From JBBQFC01 sp038321615 (lineage in GTDB: Bacteria; Bacteroidota; Bacteroidia; Flavobacteriales_D; Cryomorphaceae), in contig JBBQFC010000067.1 of NCBI GenBank assembly GCA_038321615.1, forward strand, positions 1-15,590: 15,590 bases of DNA, written 5' to 3'. The notes under the pieces were generated by a model that saw only the letters and a program-made list of their open reading frames with translations, was not told the origin of the DNA and did not search any database. The position numbers and the translations under genes are program-made. Shown here piece by piece: positions 13,298 through 15,590 of the stretch; within the stretch, counting starts at the first letter, position 1, and each line of letters starts with the position of its first letter.

Positions 13298-15590
13298 AAA
13301 GCATCATTTTCATAGAGGCCTCCAAGACTATTCCCCGCACTGCTCCATTTTATGCAAAAAGTGCGGTTTTGGCTCTTCTCCTGCTTTACTCCGCTTTTGT
13401 AAACGCCCAGTCGGCGCGCCTTTATGGCAAAATCACCGACCAAGCCAATCAAGCCATTCCCTTTGCCCAAGTGGTGCTCGACTCGGCAGCTTTCAGCGCG
13501 ACAACCGATGGCGAAGGTCGTTATGAGATCAGCAATATCCCCTACGGAAATTACCGGCTCAACGCAGCCGCAAGTGGAATGGCGACTTTGAGTCAGGAGC
13601 TGGAAATAAACAGCCCATTTGCGAATATCGACTTTACCATGCGCCCGGCGACGATAGAACTACCCGGCTATACCCTCACCGACGAAAAGGAAGAGACGCT
13701 CGGAATTACCCGTATGCGATCGATAGAAAATTTTGGAATTTACGCTGGGAAAAAGAACGAAGTAATCGTACCTGACGATCTTGATTTGAACGCGGCGACG
13801 AACAATGCCCGACAGCTTTACGCAAAAATTGTGGGACTCAATATTTGGGAAAGCGACCAAGCCGGCTTGCAGTTGGGAATAGGTGGCAGGGGTTTGAATC
13901 CGAACCGAACTTCCAATTTCAACACCCGCCAAAATGGGTACGACATCAGCGCCGATGCCTTGGGTTATCCCGAAAGTTATTACACCCCGCCTGCGGAAGC
14001 CCTTCAACAGATAGAAATTCTTCGCGGTGCCGCTTCCCTGCAGTACGGGACACAGTTTGGTGGAATGTTGAATTTCCGATTTAAGGAAGGGCCACGCGAT
14101 CGGAAATTTTCCTTCGTAACGCGTCAGAGCGCCGGCTCCTGGGGCTTCTTTAATACCTTTAACAGCATTGGGGGCACCATCGCCAAAGACAAGCTTAACT
14201 ATTACGCCTATTATCAATTCAAACGGGGCGACGGATACCGTCCCAATTCGGGTTTCGATTATCAAAACGCCTATGCCAGCGTAGATTATCAGATCACTCC
14301 GAAGCTAAATATCAATGTCGATCTCACCAAGATGGTGTACGAAGCACAGCAGCCCGGCGGGCTTACCGACAAGTTGTTTTCAGATGATCCGCGCCAGTCG
14401 GTGCGCAGTCGCAATTGGTTTTCGGTCGACTGGAATCTCGCGGCCATTACCGCTACGTATGATCTCAATGCCACGACCCAACTTAATTGGCGGAATTTTG
14501 CGCTCCAGGCAGATCGCAGCTCGGTGGGCAATTTAGAGCGGATTAACGTCTTCGACGATGGTGCAAATCGGACACTGATCAGTGGCGACTTTCAAAATTT
14601 CGGGTCAGAATTGCGGCTTATCAAACGCTATAAAATCGGGAAAACCGATCAGGTGCTATTGATCGGTGGGCGCGCTTACGACGGTCGATCAAATGCCAAA
14701 CAAGGCGATGGTACCAACGGTTCGGGGCCGGATTTCGAATTCCTAAACCCCGGAAACGTAGAAGGTTCCGATTACGATTTTAAAAATATCAACTATGCTT
14801 TTTTTGCCGAAAATATTTTTTACTTCTCGCCGAAATTTACAATCACACCCGGCATTCGTGCGGAATATATCGCCACCTTTTCGGATGGATATTACAAGCA
14901 ACGGGTTTTAGATGGAGCCGGCAATCTCATTGCAGAAACCCGCATCGATGAAGACGACGAGCGGAAGCGTTCCTTTGTTTTGGCAGGCGTAGGAATGAGC
15001 TATAAAATGAATTCGAACGTGGAGTTCTACGGAAATATCTCGCAAAATTACCGTGCCATTAATTTCACCGATCTACGCGTAACCAATCCCAATTTTATCG
15101 TCGACCCCAACATTCAGGATGAGAGCGGCTATACCGCCGACGCGGGCATTCGGGGCAACTGGAATAAGCTATTTAATTACGAGCTAACAGGCTTCTATCT
15201 GGCTTACCGCGATAAAATTGGGCAGGTGCTCCGCGCCGACGAGCCACCCCTGTTTATAGACTATCGCTACCGGAGCAATATTTCCGATGCGCGCATTTTT
15301 GGTGTCGAAGCTTTTGGGGAGCTTCTCATTTCGCAACTTGTGGGATGGAAACCCGGGCGAAAGCTATCCGTCTTTGTGAATACTTCCCTGATTGATGCGC
15401 GGTATATAAACAGCGACGATAGCTCGGTGCGAGACAAGGAAATTGAAATGGCTCCGCCGTTTCTATTCCGCACCGGACTCACCTATAGCGCCAAGCGATT
15501 TTCGGCTACACTTCAAGGCGCTTACACCGCTTCGCACTTTACCGACGCCACAAACGCCGAGTTGACTTCTACCGCCGTGGAAGGCATTAT
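13294..15590 (+). CDS. TonB-dependent receptor (FecA-like), 3' end cut by window edge
   Basis: Outer-membrane beta-barrel that would import a metal chelate using TonB energy. The frame is open from ATG at 13294 to the edge (765 full codons); receptors of this type are about 800 residues, so only the last strands are missing. A basic N-terminal extension of about 20 residues precedes the signal core, with likely cleavage at VNA-Q (39/40). A carboxypeptidase-regulatory-like domain covers about 43-118. A plug domain (about 140-268) contains GIGGRGLNPNRTSNF (195-209), IEILRGAASLQYGTQFGGML (240-259) and NFRFKEG; the barrel follows with paired aromatic strands such as GSWGFFNTFNS. The region near SYKMNSNVEFYGNISQNYRA (about 569-588) is typical of FecA-type barrels. 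The ATG shares four bases with the HTTM stop, so the two are probably translated together. A siderophore or ferric citrate cargo is inferred from the imelysin neighbour and cannot be proved from the sequence. Confidence 0.93.
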   Translation, partial: MKSIIFIEASKTIPRTAPFYAKSAVLALLLLYSAFVNAQSARLYGKITDQANQAIPFAQVVLDSAAFSATTDGEGRYEISNIPYGNYRLNAAASGMATLSQELEINSPFANIDFTMRPATIELPGYTLTDEKEETLGITRMRSIENFGIYAGKKNEVIVPDDLDLNAATNNARQLYAKIVGLNIWESDQAGLQLGIGGRGLNPNRTSNFNTRQNGYDISADALGYPESYYTPPAEALQQIEILRGAASLQYGTQFGGMLNFRFKEGPRDRKFSFVTRQSAGSWGFFNTFNSIGGTIAKDKLNYYAYYQFKRGDGYRPNSGFDYQNAYASVDYQITPKLNINVDLTKMVYEAQQPGGLTDKLFSDDPRQSVRSRNWFSVDWNLAAITATYDLNATTQLNWRNFALQADRSSVGNLERINVFDDGANRTLISGDFQNFGSELRLIKRYKIGKTDQVLLIGGRAYDGRSNAKQGDGTNGSGPDFEFLNPGNVEGSDYDFKNINYAFFAENIFYFSPKFTITPGIRAEYIATFSDGYYKQRVLDGAGNLIAETRIDEDDERKRSFVLAGVGMSYKMNSNVEFYGNISQNYRAINFTDLRVTNPNFIVDPNIQDESGYTADAGIRGNWNKLFNYELTGFYLAYRDKIGQVLRADEPPLFIDYRYRSNISDARIFGVEAFGELLISQLVGWKPGRKLSVFVNTSLIDARYINSDDSSVRDKEIEMAPPFLFRTGLTYSAKRFSATLQGAYTASHFTDATNAELTSTAVEGI

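Noticed and set aside
13660..14265. 201-codon open frame on the minus strand
   Set aside because: It lies wholly antisense to the plug and first barrel strands of the TonB receptor, whose frame has clear motifs; no recognisable domain.
1..15590. tRNA, rRNA, CRISPR, transposase or phage genes
   Set aside because: No cloverleaf-like sequence in the short gaps, no regular spacer repeats, and no matching protein motifs; nearly all of the window is filled by the genes listed.

Overview
The window looks like a chromosomal segment from a member of the Bacteroidota, most likely a marine or environmental relative of the Flavobacteriales. Evidence for this is the TTG-N20-TAnnTTTG promoter at 9576-9606, several SusD-like-era lipoproteins with short lipoboxes, an outer-membrane protein of TPR/PD40/OmpA architecture, and a DUF4856-imelysin-HTTM-TonB receptor cluster typical of this phylum. 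I see no mobile element, CRISPR array, tRNA or rRNA.

Left half, minus strand (7827 down to 1): five genes packed head to tail. They encode chorismate synthase (aroC), an acidic amino-acid/cation symporter of the GltPh type, a large AsmA-like envelope protein with an 11-residue-repeat tail, a TPR/PD40/OmpA envelope protein, and a DUF4920 lipoprotein that runs off the left edge. The first three are joined by ATGA stop/start overlaps, the next gap is 2 nt and the last is 39 nt, so this reads as one transcription unit. Apart from aroC, the products act in the envelope.

Middle (7828-9633): hutI (imidazolonepropionase, histidine breakdown) is divergent from aroC across a 152-nt gap. Its 3' end meets a minus-strand remnant of a DUF4256 gene. 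The rest of the roughly 400-nt gap to the next gene holds a short CTTTGCG repeat cluster, a 23-bp dyad that could be a metalloregulator operator, and a well-formed Bacteroidota promoter.

Right half, plus strand (9634-15590): a four-gene unit of DUF4856 lipoprotein, imelysin-family lipoprotein, HTTM / vitamin-K-dependent-carboxylase-like membrane protein, and a FecA-like TonB-dependent receptor cut by the right edge. The last two genes overlap by ATGA. This is probably an iron (or other metal/chelate) acquisition locus. The HTTM protein keeps the Lys and Asn-His positions that align, from memory, with catalytic residues of the animal gamma-carboxylase; its job beside a metal receptor is, as far as I know, undescribed. 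This is the best candidate for an unusual system in the window.

Four start codons were moved from the longest open frame to a better-supported downstream ATG (symporter, aroC, hutI, imelysin). Two genes (the OmpA-family gene and the HTTM gene) appear to start with GTG.
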